The notes: generated by a model not told the origin, from the letters alone. 64,000 nt of DNA from Chara braunii (GCA_003427395.1 BFEA01000309.1:795981-859980); one strand, 5' to 3'. Shown: positions 44,061 through 56,203, counted from the first letter of the stretch. Numbers and translations are program-made.

Positions 44061-44958
44061 GTCAGGCCATCCAATCTTATGGAACATGCCTGACTCAACC
44101 ATCATGTATACACGAACAGGTTGCACAATTACTTTTCTCTTCGTTTGGGCACATGACTAAGCCATTCATCTTAGAAAAAATGTCTAATCGCCCTGAACTG
44201 TTTAATATCAAAGTTATATATATCTCTATGAACTTAGTGTTTAAAAGCTGAGCATAGGACTGGGCCATTCATCTTAGAAACAAAGTTCGGACTGCCCAAA
44301 TTTACCTTGAATTATACTCTTAGTTATACTCTCTTCAAATTTATGGTAAGCTATAGTCAGACCATCCAATCTTATGGAACCCTTGCCTGACTAGCCTGTT
44401 CTTAAATAAGATAGTAATAAAATATAGCCAAATCATAACCCTTTGGGTTCCAACATGTGCGACGTATTGGGCCAGACCATCCAATGGAACATGTCTGGTC
44501 CTCTGCCTGGTTCATTTCTCTCTGATTCATCTGTGTGCGGCATGAGTCCAAAGCCATCCAATCTTATGCAACATGCTTTGTCCTCAGCGAGAATTTCTCC
44601 CTTACAATAAAACAAACAAAAGAGTTTAGCCATTCGTCTTAGAAACAAAGCTCAACCCTTTTTTCTCAGCACAAAAAAACAAAGCACTCTGAGTTAACTC
44701 TAGAGGCCGTTCAGAAACCACCCAGAAATAAACGATGACCAGACCATTCATCTTAGAAACAAAGTCTGGCCCCCAAGTTTGCACAACCAACCCCCAAAAA
44801 ATAAATAGCCAGACCATTCATCTTCGAAAAAAAGTCTGGCGAAATTAAGCAAACACAACGACCAAGCCATTCATCTTAAAAACAAAGCTTGGCCTTTTCA
44901 GAAAACCAGAATAAACACAGCAGTCAGGCCATCCAATCTTATGGAACCATGCCTGACT
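44061..44958. repeat. Array of ~11 hairpins with variable complementary stems and two conserved loops
   Basis: Units at about 44,061, 44,155 (weak), 44,260, 44,356, 44,471, 44,548, 44,624, 44,737, 44,808, 44,862 and 44,922. Loops are of two kinds: CATCCAATCTTATGGAACAT and CATTCATCTTAGAAACAAA. Stems differ between units yet stay complementary: GTCAGGC/GCCTGAC, GCCAGAC/GTCTGGC, CCAAGC/GCTTGG, AAAGC/GCTTT, AGTCAGGC/GCCTGACT. Spacing is irregular, 50-110 bp. The first four units are also visible in the right-hand LTR at about 63,610-63,945. Confidence 0.9.
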
Positions 44959-45440
44959 CTATAAGGCCCTTCCAATCTCAAGCAAAACCACCTTCCTCCC
45001 AACCTTCCGCCTGATGCAATCCCTTGTCACAATCTGCTTTCAAACAATCAAGAAACTGAAACTGCCATTGCACACGAATTCCTTTACTTAGTCTGACTTG
45101 TGTCCTGAGGGTCAAACTAAAATCAAATTAGGGTTGCATGCCATACAATCAGCCAATACATAGGGAAGTGTATAGGTAGGGGTCATACTGGGTTTATAAG
45201 GGAAAGCAATGGTTACCTTTCAGTTCCTTGCCTCCAGAACTCCTCCTGAGTTCCGGCAGAGCTCCCACAATCGGTGGGTGGACTCCCCACAGAGCCTTGA
45301 TGTGGACTTACGAGTTGCAATCCCGCCTGCCGCCTTCCTCTCAGAACCAAAGGACTAGACTTAGAGTAAGAGGGCAGAAGGAGATAATTTTGAGACTCTC
45401 AGATACAAGAGGGTTGCACTTAGACTCGCGCGAGAGGGCC

Positions 45441-45593
45441 TTGATATCTTAAGTCACCTGAGGGCCCCGCAATGATGGCCAAGTGTAACAGCTTAGTCAA
45501 CTCTCAAAGTCCAACTNTTGATATCTTAAGTCACCTGAGGGCCCCGCAATGATGGCCAAGTGTAACAGCTTAGTCAACTCTCAAAGTCCAACT
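45441..45593. other. Perfect 76-bp direct duplication around one N
   Basis: 45,441-45,516 and 45,518-45,593 are identical and separated only by an N at 45,517. This is the usual mark of two contigs with unmerged overlapping ends. Confidence 0.9.
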
Positions 45594-48500
45594 GCCGAAC
45601 CCAGCCCTCCCGACGAACCCCCAACTGCAGCAACAGCCTCCTTTGCCGCCTCCTTCTCCAAGCTGCAGTAGCCTCCTCCACCTTGCAGTGTAGCCACCAC
45701 TGAATATCCAAAGAAACTCAGAACCCGTAGTGAGATGGTATGGCAGGGCTGCGCACACATCAGCCGTTTCTGCAGTAGGCACAATGTGCTCAGCAGCACA
45801 GTGCCGCCCAACAATCACAGTAGTATGTTGCAAACACATCGGGCAGCAACAGTACGCAGCAATCATTCACGCATGACCAACAAAAACAACGGCCGTGCAT
45901 AGTCAACCGTAACGTGCAACAGCTGGATCAACACACTCAGCAACATGGTGCAGCTCCACTACTCCTGACGTTCAGTAACCAGCGCAACAGTTGTTCCAAA
46001 TAACAGTACAGATGGAGCATCCCGCGGTATGCACAGCAAAAGAGCAATATAGGATATCGCAACTAGACAACTTAGTGCAGTGAGGTTCATACAGCGTCGG
46101 TGGTGGCCTCTCTTGCAGCCCATAATACACCTTCGCCCCCCCTCGATGTAGTCGACGACCGATCCCACGGTAAAAACGGGGCAACCACGACATCAGCAGA
46201 AGTGTCTTTGTGGTCTACACGGGCGGCTGCACAGGGCAAGGTCGATCATCAGGCCGATGGCGCTCAGACAGGAATGTCGTGGAGCCGATCGAGCTCGACA
46301 ATCCTGAACTTACGAGCCGGCATGACAACAAGGTAGATGGAATCAGTCGGTACTAGGAGTCGGCTATTATCACCTGTTGTACTTCGAAAGTTCGAAGGGA
46401 GCCGTCACCCACCACCTGTGAGTCGCTTCCTGATGCAGGGTGGGAATGTATCTTTCGTTGGAACACAGAAAGATACGTAGCCTTTCGAACCCGCCCCTCT
46501 TTCGGTGTCTTCCCGCGTACCCCTTTTCTCTTATATCTTCTATTCTACAACTCTATCCCCAAAACTAACCTTACAGTCACTCCCGCAGCTACCAACTCTT
46601 AAAACAAGCCTTCCCTCACTAGTTCTCGTCAAGAAACGGGCGAACTTGATGCCTCCTTCCCTCACTTCTTCTCCACTGGCCATAGCTCAGCGCAACAAAA
46701 TCTTCATACTAACCCCTATTCTACTAATTTTCCTCCCAAGCTAAGCCCATATTCTGGCTCCCCCATCCCCAAAACCTCGAAAACACTTCTCTCTTTGCTC
46801 AAAACAGTGGAGTATCTCTTGTGTTCCCATTTCCTGGCTGCGCCCCGGCTCACCGCCGCGCCGTCTCATCTCCCTTGCCTCGTAAATGCACCTGGTGTGG
46901 TAAGGTGCCCAGGTACTCCCTATCTCCCATCCTCCGCCGCTGCCTACCTCGCTTCTCTTTCCGTCCACGCCTGCCTTTCCTCCTCAACGCTCCGCCATGC
47001 CAACCCCCGAATGTACCCGGCGCAAATTCGCGCCAGGTTCACCCCACCCTTTTCCCGTTCCCCTCTTTCCTTCCCCACCTCCGCTGTTGCTAGCTCTGCG
47101 CCCGGTAGCCGTGGTGGCCCGACCCTATCTCCTATCCGTCTCGGTCGCTTCGCCCATCGTTCCTCCGCCCGCCACTACTCCACCTCACCCGCACGTACCC
47201 GACTCACTTTCCCATCCCAGTTCACTCCACCCCGTCGCGTTGCCGTCAACGGAGCTCTCGTCAGCGCAGCTCTGCGCTAATCCGTCTGGACCGCGCAGTC
47301 GTCGAGTCGGCACTATCAAACAGCAACCGGTGCCGGCCCTTCTCCCCCGATTTATGCGTGTCATCCGCGCGTAGGGGCCATGATGATCTTCTCCGTGTCA
47401 TTCCGATCTCATCGGATGTCCCGAGCACTTTGACCGGGGCCGTGCCCCTACGGAAGTACCAAGGCCACTCGGCCTGCGTCCCGACAACTCGTGGGCGTAC
47501 CCACTGCGGCAGGCTCTCGGGCCATATCCCAAAGGAAAAACGGGACCAGAAAAACAAAAATATAACAGTAAAAAAATAAAAAATAAAAAATAAAAAGACA
47601 AGAATATAAAAACCGATAAAACCCGTTTATTGTAAGGCCTAAAATGGAAAACGGGAGCTACTGGCACCTCGCCAGTCCCTTAGGTCGAGCCCGTCGCTGG
47701 GCATGTTACCAAAACTGAGGGGGATAGCCCGTCGGGCCCTCGACCCCTCGGTTTTCTCCAACGCTCTGCTGCTCCCTCGTCGTCGCATGCTGGCCTCGAT
47801 CCCCAAACCTCCGTAGTAACAGTCCACTACCGTAACCTATAGGGCTAAGCCCAAGCCTGTAACAGCTAGGCGCGGATTTCAATATGAAGTGGTACCGCGT
47901 GGTGCCTAGGCCTGGGAAGAATAGCCTAGGCCCCCTTTTCTGCCTACAACCAGCATGCCATCGCTAGGCACCCGCACCGGCTTACCTAGACCGCGTCGTG
48001 GCTGCCCCGCACGCCATCCTGTGCGCCAGTCTTACCGTCGGTCGCGCATGCCAACCAAAAACGAACTGTTATTCCTTAATCAAATTCGCAACACGGTCCG
48101 GATCGGTCGACTAGACCGGCCGCCCACTCAATCAGAAAAATCACACGCACGCCTTAAGACTGCGTGCCCACATACCTCCTAACTTAGCCAAGGCGGGTCC
48201 CGGACGCGGTCGTGCCTCGCACGGCTTATTTTGACCAAACCCATTTTCCCTGTCATCTGCAAAAACCAGGGTGGATACCCTTGTAAGGGTATTCGCGCCG
48301 ACAACCTACCGGACCATATTAAGCGACGCCCCCATCGCTCCGCCAAATCAGAAAGCTATAAATTTATCCACACTCCAAACGCTGACGAAAATGGAACCAA
48401 TCCGATTAGCCGACAGACTCAAGGTTGAGGCCTCCAACAATTTGTGCCAACATAACTATATGCCGCCAGGGTTTCAACCTGGGTTTCCATTGTCCCGCCT

Positions 48501-50547
48501 GACATTGGGACGCCGGGGTATTACGCATCAATACTACGGCATAATTTCCCAAGGCTTCCTCAAACCGTCGCCTCCCTTCGTCCTAGACAAGCGCCGACTT
48601 CTCGTTGGGTGTCCCTGTTAGACTCTTTCTCGTAAGCAGGGTCATACCCAGGGACACGGGCCTTAAATGAGACGTTGGAAGACAGTCACGCCTTCCTCCC
48701 GAAAATCCTCACGATCAAACACATATACATATATACACTTAGACCTCATCTCGGCTCTTTCTGCAGTCTATTACATAAATGCTTGGTTCCCACCTTGGCC
48801 CACCATAGTCTGGTTGATCAAGCCAGATCTACGGCCTATTGCATTGTTATTTTAGCGACAGTATCCTTCGTTGGTTACGCAACGATAGGCTTTCCTCCTG
48901 ATAAACATTCAATCAGGACGAGCAAAAGACTCGACTCATATCCCTCGTCATCCCATCGGAGTAATTCCCTGGGGCGTGCATAACCCGTTAAACTCTTATC
49001 CCGCTGGTAGACGAGGGTCCGTAGTCAGGTTGTGCTGGCTTGCAGCCGTCCAATAGGGGTTGCGCCCTAGAGGTGCTAACCTTTACCGCTTAGCTTGGTA
49101 TTCCTCAATGTGCCTTAGGACTAACACAAGTGTCTAGACGGTGCATCGCAAAACAGACCACAGGCGCGCTTCGGGACTACGCAGGGGTCTGTCTCACTTT
49201 TAAAGGTGTTTACGAGCTCCCTATGGGACAACATAGAAAGCACGGCCCCTTCTCACAATCACAAACAAATTCACCGTTAGACTCACACAAGGCCATGACC
49301 CACTGACTTGATCAGAGGCAGCAGACCACACATCCCACGACACCTTAATGCACTGACTTACGACCTTCTCAGTTCCACCAATGATCCAATCCGTAATGTT
49401 GGTTCTTTTCGTCAGACTTTATCAACTCAACTTTGCTTACGATGCCCTTAAATCTATTAACCACCTTTCACACGAAGAAGGTCTCTCTCAATAGGTTTCC
49501 CAACCATCCCTCTCTTTCTAGGATGGGCTACCACGCGACCCTTTTTTAAAACACCTTTCTTTTGAAGATGAGTCTTCCGACAAACAACACTACCACCTCC
49601 CTTAATCTGGGGGGGGGGTTCAACCACAGAACATCTCAACCGGAGAGGCCTACTTATGAGTCCTCTCCACAACTCAGCCACGAAACAACTCAGACTGAGG
49701 GACCTGCTTATGGGGCCCCTCCACAACTCAACTGTAAAAACACCCGGCATGGTAAGTATCCGAGTCTCAAAGACTTGCAAAATCCCTTAGTATTCTCACA
49801 CTCCCTGTTACAAAACAATCGCACTGCCTCCCCTTATACTCGGCCCTCTCATCTGCCTATAGGCAGATCGCACAAGTATATCGAAGAATAAACGATATTC
49901 ACATTCACACAATACAAGACATATGAGATGTATCCCACACATCTCGCACACAAAGCCATCATACATAGGGATCAAGCCCCACGTGTGAGAGTGATTGTGA
50001 TCGTCACAAGAATAGATCTCACAAAGTCTGAAGTTAAAATACACTCGGGAGCAAAATATCTCCCTCTAGGATCCAATACAGCACTCAACTCATCACCTTG
50101 CTCATTCGAGCAGAACTCATGCCCTCAACGTGCAACTCGTAGAATATACTCGGGAATAGGATGTCTGCCTTGAAAACAACACAAAATACTCAGTCTATTG
50201 TCTCGCTCTGCCGAGTAAACTCACGTCCCGAGTGTTACTACCTCTCGGAACCTACTAAAAAATGTAGGTAGAAATCTAAGGCGTAACCAGATAGTCGCAC
50301 ATATGACACAACTGTACCTTGTCTCCTAAACTGTATCACACACCAAAAAAACTTAAAACCCATCAAACACTTTCATCTATATATGTACAAATGGACAAGA
50401 CTCACTCAACTGACCCCAAGCATGCACACCTCTAGGATCCAATTAACTAACTCATAGTATATACACCTCTAATCCATCCTCTACGTGCAAAGGAACTCTG
50501 GTCCTAGTGGCATATAGACAGACCGGTCCCTACTCACTCATCTCCTA
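45594..50547. other. Element B 3' region without a recognised gene
   Basis: Frames on either strand (for example 46,795-47,280 plus, Ser/Pro/Ala-rich) are compositionally biased and match nothing I know. An A-rich patch lies at 47,560-47,610. 49,630-49,740 has two ~60-bp repeats, each with a GAGAGG...CCTCTC or GAGGGA...CCCCTC palindrome. It may hold the rest of the LTR and 3' untranslated sequence; I could not place the LTR edge or a polypurine tract. Confidence 0.45.
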
Positions 50548-53402
50548 CTAGTTCTGTCTATATAGCTGAGCCCTACCTCCATCTGGAGCTCGCTCTACCA
50601 CTCGACCCCGCCTATCATACATCTTCCCACCGCTCTCTGTCACTTTCCTAGCTGCCTTGTCCTTGAGGAACTTTGGACACTCAAGGGCTCTGTGTATGCC
50701 ATGCTTGCAGAAGAAGCACTGATCATCCGACCTCCTTTGGTACCTCTTCTTCTTCTTCAGGGACCCTGGCGACGATGGTACCTCACTGACCTCTCTGCTC
50801 ACCTCGTGACTTTGGGGCATACTCCATGACTCCTCTGGCCTCACCCCCAACAGCTGGGTACTCGGCCCTGCTCGCATTCCTCCTCCCTCAGACCCGTACT
50901 CGGGGGTATCCAATCTCCGTGGCCTGCCCTCGTGGGCCCCCTCCATCATAGTCACTCTCTTGTCCTCATGCGGCTCTGAAGGCTGAGGAGCCACGGATGT
51001 TGCTGACCCGCTCATAACCTCCTGCTACTGCTCCGAGGTATGTCCTCCTGAGTCAGCCTCTGTGGCCCAAGAGCCCAATTGTGTCTTCAACTCCCCCATT
51101 TCTGGCACACGCTCCGGGGTCTCGCGTCCCTGAGGCCCTCTTGATGGTATATCCAGTTCCATGGCCGCCACTAGCTCGTCCAAACGAGATGCCTCTTATT
51201 CCATCGTCTTAGTCTCAGCGGCCACCACTGCCCCCGTAAGGGTGCCCCCCCACACTTCTAATAGGATCGTAGGGGACTTTTCCGCAGAACCTCCTCCTGC
51301 TGGTGGCGATTGGGGCCTCTGCGCTGGCTCCTCTGCGGGGGTCTCAATTGTCATAGGGGTCACTTGCTGCGAGGCCAACTCCGTGGGAACTCTGAAGCTG
51401 AAACTCTTCTCCTGGGCCTTCCGCCTTGCTTCCGCTTCCACTGGATCCAGGAATACCTTCTTCATCCCCTCTTGCTGAGGTGGCTCTGCCATCCCTCCCT
51501 GGCCAAGGAGTCCCCGCACCTCCTCTCCCTGGATACTATATCGACTCTACTCTGTCCAGTCGACCACCTTGGTGGTCGAAAGTCTTTCCACAGTCGCTGC
51601 CACGTCTTGAAGCCTCCTTTCCCATTCAGCTTCCTTGGCTTCCATACGAGACCTCCAAGCCTGGTTCTCCGCCCTCTCTTCTGCTAGCTGAACAGACAAC
51701 TGCTCCACCTCCATCCTCGAGGCCGCCAACTCATCGCTAAGCATGGTATACCGCTGGAAAGACGTGGTCGCCGCCTGGCGTATCCTCGATTGCCATCCTG
51801 GCGGCTGAAATCCCAAGTCCCCAGTCTCTCGTGCCTCGTCCACCCTCTCGTCCTCCTGCCCTGCCTCTCGTGACCTCAAACAGGCAGCATCCCTCTTACC
51901 CTCATAACTGGCCCATGCCTCACCAATCCTCTACTCACTTGTCCCGGGGTCGATTGGTGGCGTCGACACTTCCGCTGCGGCCTCCATCCTAACTTTCCTT
52001 TCATATATCTCTTCGAGGCGCACTTGCACTCTCGCGAACTTCTCCTCAGCCGTCTCCCCTGATTGCCTCTCCGTTTGCGTCTCGTGGGCCTCTCGTAGTG
52101 GAACTCCCGCACTCATTCTCCCCTCTACAGACAACAACTCTGACGGTGGCTCCTTGGATGTCGGCGCCTTAGTGTCCAAGTGCTTAGCCGCATGCTCGGC
52201 TAGCGGTGGTGCCAAAATCGTATGTGTCCTCGCCCTCTCGCTCTCCTCTCGCTCCTCTGGCTCAACCTGCTTCAGAGGCGGCGTAATAATTTCCGATGGC
52301 GGTACTGGAATCTCCTTGCTGTCTGGCTCAGGAATCCCCTCAGGCCAGTACTGCCGTACTTGCTCCGGGATTGGGGTGGGAGGAGGGGTATCGTCCCCAA
52401 CGGTAATAACCTCCTCGGTCCGCAGTTCCCCTGACTCGTGCGGCTCAGCTTCCGGCTCAGGGCCTGGTGGCTCTTCTGCCGGCTCGTACCGTACCGGTTC
52501 AACCGGATCTACTCCCATCTGCGAAGTCCCCCATTGGGACGCATCGAGATGGGCCTCCAGACTGTTGAGCGGCGTTCTCAACGGTACAACCTCCCTCTCC
52601 TCTAGCAATGTCGACGAAACTCCACTTGCTCAAGCCCATGGGTAGGGGGTGGCTCCGCTACCTGAGCTGGCCCCGCTGCCTGAACTGGCTGTGCTGTCTG
52701 AACCGGCTCCGCTGCCTGAACCGGCGCCGCCACTTGAACTGGCTCTGCTGGCCCCTCCTCTCGCCATGCCAAGGCCTTTCGGCCTCCTCTAGTCGCAGCG
52801 GCCTCTCTCGCCTCCGAGTCCCGTGGCCTCTTGCTTCTCTGCCTCCTCTCAACCCTGGACTCGGGTCTCTCCGGTTCTGGCTGTCGGAACGCCTGCCTCA
52901 ACTGAGCGTGACAGTCCTCCCAATCACGCGCCCTGTCCCGAATCTGCCTCGCCAATGGCCTTTCCGCCCTTCGCGTCCAAAGGGGTAACGTTTGCATCCA
53001 CTCCTCTTGCCCAGTCCCCTGATCGCGCATATACTGCTTGTAGGCCGGGATGAACTCCTCCGCATTGCCTTCCTCCAGTCGAATAGGCAAACCATCCCGT
53101 ACCAGCGGCGAAGCCCTTAGCCTCTGCATCCTCGCCTCCACATCCTGCCAGGTCAGAGCCTCCGCTCGAATATGCGCGATAGGCTCCTCGAAACGCCTAA
53201 CTCCTCGCAGATTTCGTACCCTGTCCTGGGTAGACCATCCCTCTCGTGCCGCATGAGCTTGGTAGGCGCCCAGAAAGAGCTCTACGTTATCATCGTCGAA
53301 GACAGGCGTGGACTCTCTCCCAACTGGCCTGCGCTGACCACCCCCTCCAGACGCTCCCAGGGGCCTCTGTCGTGGCCATCCGCCCCTCCCGCCCCTCTGC
53401 AT
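50548..53402 (-). pseudogene. Second gag-like ORF of element B, downstream of integrase
   Basis: Starts at the ATG at 53,402 (MQRGGRGGWPRQRP). Two tandem copies of one ~65-residue gag-like domain follow: NVELFLGAYQAHAAREGW to WQDVEARMQRLR, and NAEEFIPAYKQYMRDQGT to WEDCHAQLRQAF. Then come a basic stretch and Ala/Val/Gln/Pro repeats. A frameshift near 52,610 leads into a second frame, read to 50,548 with four in-frame stops (TAG 51,931; TAG about 51,544; TAA about 51,193; TAG about 51,025). This frame has a Pro/Glu-rich linker, a coiled coil (SDELAASRMEVEQLSVQL and on) and, near the end, a zinc knuckle CFFCKHGIHRALEC (CX2CX4HX4C). Overall about 950 codons. It has gag layout but no pol after it, and it is not the gag at 60.4 kb. 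Probably an additional element protein, or a remnant of another element. Confidence 0.65.
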
Positions 53403-53599
53403 GGCTGTCTTCGAAAAGTCAGACCTGCACATCAGGCAAGAGAAAACAGACAGGCACACAATAAGGTCAGTCATCAGTCCATCAAGTCTTCGGCGACACA
53501 TGTACCCTTACCCCTTTCCATTTTCTGCCTAGCCTAACCAGGACATGCGACACCTTCAAACAAGGGCTTACTCGGAGGGGTGTGGGATTCTTTAGCTAT

Positions 53600-55333
53600 T
53601 TCCTGGCCACGAACTTCTTCAATCTAGTCCCTGACACCCAATCCTACCATCCTGTCCCGTCCAGCTCCTCGATCTGGTAGACTCCGAATTCGCCGCACCG
53701 CAAGATCCTATAGGGCCCCATCCACCTTTTGTCGAGTTCCCTCGACTATTGTTTTTCCAAGGAGGAGTCATATAGCAATACGACATCCCTCACTGCCAAC
53801 GGCTCCTTCCTCACTCGCGCCATCTGGTCCCATCGCATCTTATCCTGCATGCGGTTTCTTTCTACCTGACTGGCGACCTCTCATAATCTCTCTTCAGCAA
53901 CTCCCACTTGTCGAGCCCGGATATCGAGCAGCTCCTCGATGGACAGATTTACTTCCAAGTTCTGGCGCCTCCAGGTTTTCATGAAGCTTTCTATGGGAAA
54001 GGTGGCATACTTCCCATACCATAACGTGGCTGGCGCGTACTTGGTAGTTCTCTTTATCGCAACATTCTCCACGAAGAAAGTTGCCCGCAGGAACTTCGGC
54101 CACTGATTAGGTTTGCCTTCTGTCCACTTGGGCAAGAGATTCGTGATGGTACTGTGCCCTCTTTCCACAGGTGCGTTCGCCTGAGGGTGTGCGTCAGTAG
54201 TATAGTTTGCCACTACGCCGTAGCCCGCAAGCAAGGTTCGCACCTCATTACAGGTGAACTTCGATCCTCGATCCATCACGAACTCTTTGACAAAGAGGTA
54301 GCGCAAGTAATACTCCTCGATGCAATTTGCCAAAACTGGGCCAGTCTTTGTGTGGATAGCCCGCCCGTCCACAAACCAGTAAGATTATCCCGTGCATCGA
54401 AGATGTAATTACACCCATTCTCCCCAGCTGGCATGAACAACAGGTCCAGTTGTACAACCGCACCCACTTCTCTCTCCAACCTCGGGTGTAGAGGCTCCCC
54501 TGGTCTTTGCACCGACCTCCCCTGACAGGGTACACAAGACTGGCAGTATTTGATGACCATAGTCAGCATCTTATCCCAATGGTACAATTGGCTTATCTTT
54601 GTGCACGTGGACCTATCCCTCTGTGCCCCCCTGCTATACCATCGTGTAGGGCTGCTATAATATCGATCTGCCAGTTTCTCCCACATACAATCATTTTGGG
54701 GTTCCCGACTTGTCGCTTTATAAACAAATGGTCATCCCTTACCACATAGAGGTGCCTTATCTTCTGCGCCTTGACACTCGCGTCTCTATCCCTCATCTCA
54801 CAGGACAGGAGTAGCCCCAACTCCAGGTAGATTCCATCGTACTCTTCTGCCCGAAAGGCTTCCTTGATTTCTCCTTCCTCGAACTCATTATCCCGGCTTT
54901 CAGGAATGAAGTCCTCACTTTCCATACGACTGAATGAGTTCTTTCGATCAAAGTCTCCTTGCAGAAGCGTGTTGGTAAGTAGATACATTCCTCCCATCAG
55001 CTGCTCATGCTCCTCTACCTGAGTTGGGCCTTCCTCTATCGTCCTCACTTCCTCCGCCAAGCTGTGAGTGCCTGCCAACGCCAATTTCATCATCCAGTGA
55101 ACATCTTTACTCCCCCACGGATCCTCCTCCTGGAAGGGCTTGAGGACCAACTCCTCCTTTTGCTCGTACCCCTTAGGCGCTAGCCATATGTGGTGACCGA
55201 CACAACTAGGCACCCACAAGGACCGTTCATTTATATGGAGGCGGACATCCTCTTCCTGATCGAAGAACCCATCAATTGGCGAAGTGTCTCTTATCGACTC
55301 CTGATCCGATCCATCCCAGTTGATGCGGCTCAA
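53600..55333 (-). pseudogene. pol: Element B spacer and integrase
   Basis: Reading from 55,333: an acidic spacer, then ALHDGIAGGHRGI (His pair of the zinc domain). After a frameshift comes CQSCVPCQ (Cys pair) and the core QLDLLFMPAGENGCNYIFDA, then a second frameshift to FVMDRGSKF and NAPVERGHSTI. All three catalytic acidic residues (Asp, Asp, Glu) are present but in two frames. The C-terminal part passes a TGA at 53,883-53,881 and two TAGs, and reads KRWMGPYRIL and YQIEELDGTGW. It would insert cDNA into the genome; as written it is dead. Confidence 0.85.
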
Positions 55334-55534
55334 CCCATCTGCCCTGTTCTTGTCCTACGGAATCCTCTCCAGCTCAAAATTAAACATCCAAATGTACGTC
55401 AACCACCTCGCGACGGTTCGGTCAGATGAAGTAAAGTTCTTCAGGGAACAGGCGAGCGCAGTGGGGTCCACCCTTAACACGAACCTTCTGCCAAAGACAT
55501 AGTTCCGAAAGATCCTCAGGCAGTGGAGTACAGT

Positions 55535-55598
55535 CATTTTTAGAATTATATTAATATTCCACTCTTTTATATCCTAGGATGAATCTAGATAAGTGATC

Positions 55599-55632
<34 letters not shown>

Positions 55633-55819
55633 TATGGGAGCTGACCATGCCCGAAGTCGTTACCCTAACCTTAAATTACTTTACTTCAAGAGATATTTTT
55701 AATTAGCGCATGGTTAATCAATGAAAAGCTTTATAATTAAGCAATTAAGTAGCCTTTCATTTTTATTGATAAAAAAAAGAGATGACAATATATAAAAATA
55801 AAATAAAAAAAAGAGATGT
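55535..55819. other. Insertion within RNase H, AT-rich, with plastid-type rRNA piece
   Basis: About 285 bp, AT-rich, with two AAAAGAGATG blocks near its right end (about 55,778 and 55,811) and a recognisable rRNA fragment. No clear target duplication; short microhomology at the edges is possible. Confidence 0.75.
55599..55670 (+). rRNA. Fragment of plastid-type 16S rRNA 3' end
   Basis: CGTTCCCGGGCCTTGTACAC followed by ACCGCCCGTCACACTATGGG and CATGCCCGAAGTCGTTACC is the near-universal 3' part of bacterial-type SSU rRNA. The GAGCTG...CATGCCCGAAGTCGTTACC wording is typical of plastids and cyanobacteria, not of E. coli. Only about 72 bp remain; both flanks are unrelated, so it is not a working gene. 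Confidence 0.8.
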
Positions 55820-56203
55820 CTCCTTTTTAAACTGAGAGTAGTTCATCTCAGTCGTATTAAGAGTCGAACTCTTAACTCTCAGCGCCCTCTCCTTCCCCTC
55901 GGCATCCGCCTGGATCAGAATTCCTCCCAAGGCAGTAGGTCCCGCGTCCGTCTCGATGATGAATGACTTCTCCTCAGTGACCTTGTAGTTTGGCGCCCCC
56001 AACACCAGACCTCCTTCTTTAAACTCCTCCTTCATTCGCTTCACAGCCTCTTCCTGGTCTCCACCCCAAACCCATTATTGGTTTTGACGTACCAGCTTCC
56101 TTAGGTGCTCAGTCTTGACGGCGAAGTTCCTCACGAAGCTCCTCCAAAATCCGCAAGTGCCGAGGAAGCTCCTTACGTCCGTTATTGACCGGAAGGGTAC
56201 TGG

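Larger units (their letters stand above)
41196..45440 (-). mobile_element. Element B 3' LTR (minus strand; outer end at 41,196, inner end not resolved)
   Basis: 41,196-44,452 matches 60,758-64,000; the LTR certainly continues left to right beyond 44,452, but its inner end cannot be placed because the partner copy leaves the window. It contains a diverged ~150-bp internal duplication, 41,690-41,850 and 42,230-42,400, each with a TATAAA next to a CGCGCGG block; ~125-bp degenerate modules; and the hairpin array. Confidence 0.75.
55334..56044 (-). pseudogene. pol: Element B RNase H, split by an insertion
   Basis: 56,044-55,820 reads EEKSFIIETDAGPTALGG and SSTLNTTEMNYSQFKKE; about 55,534-55,334 continues with TVLHCLRIFRNYVFGRR, FVLRVDPTAL and VARWLTYIWMFNFELERIP, running on into the spacer. 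The ~285 bp between the two parts are foreign. The join falls in the FKKE..VLHCL helix, which is continuous in element A. Confidence 0.85.

Noticed and set aside
44061-44958. CRISPR-like array
   Set aside because: The conserved parts are loops with variable complementary stems, spacing is irregular, the context is a eukaryotic LTR, and no Cas-like gene is near.
46795-47280. 161-codon plus-strand frame as a gene
   Set aside because: Pro/Ser/Ala-rich, C-rich DNA without a domain; overlapping frames in other phases are equally open.
48811-48830. CTGGTTGATCAAGCCAG resembles the start of 18S rRNA
   Set aside because: Two central mismatches, no further rRNA match on either side, and the string is itself nearly palindromic; chance is more likely.
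52154-52645. Plus-strand frame over the second gag-like ORF
   Set aside because: Ser/Gly-rich mirror of the minus-strand coding sequence.
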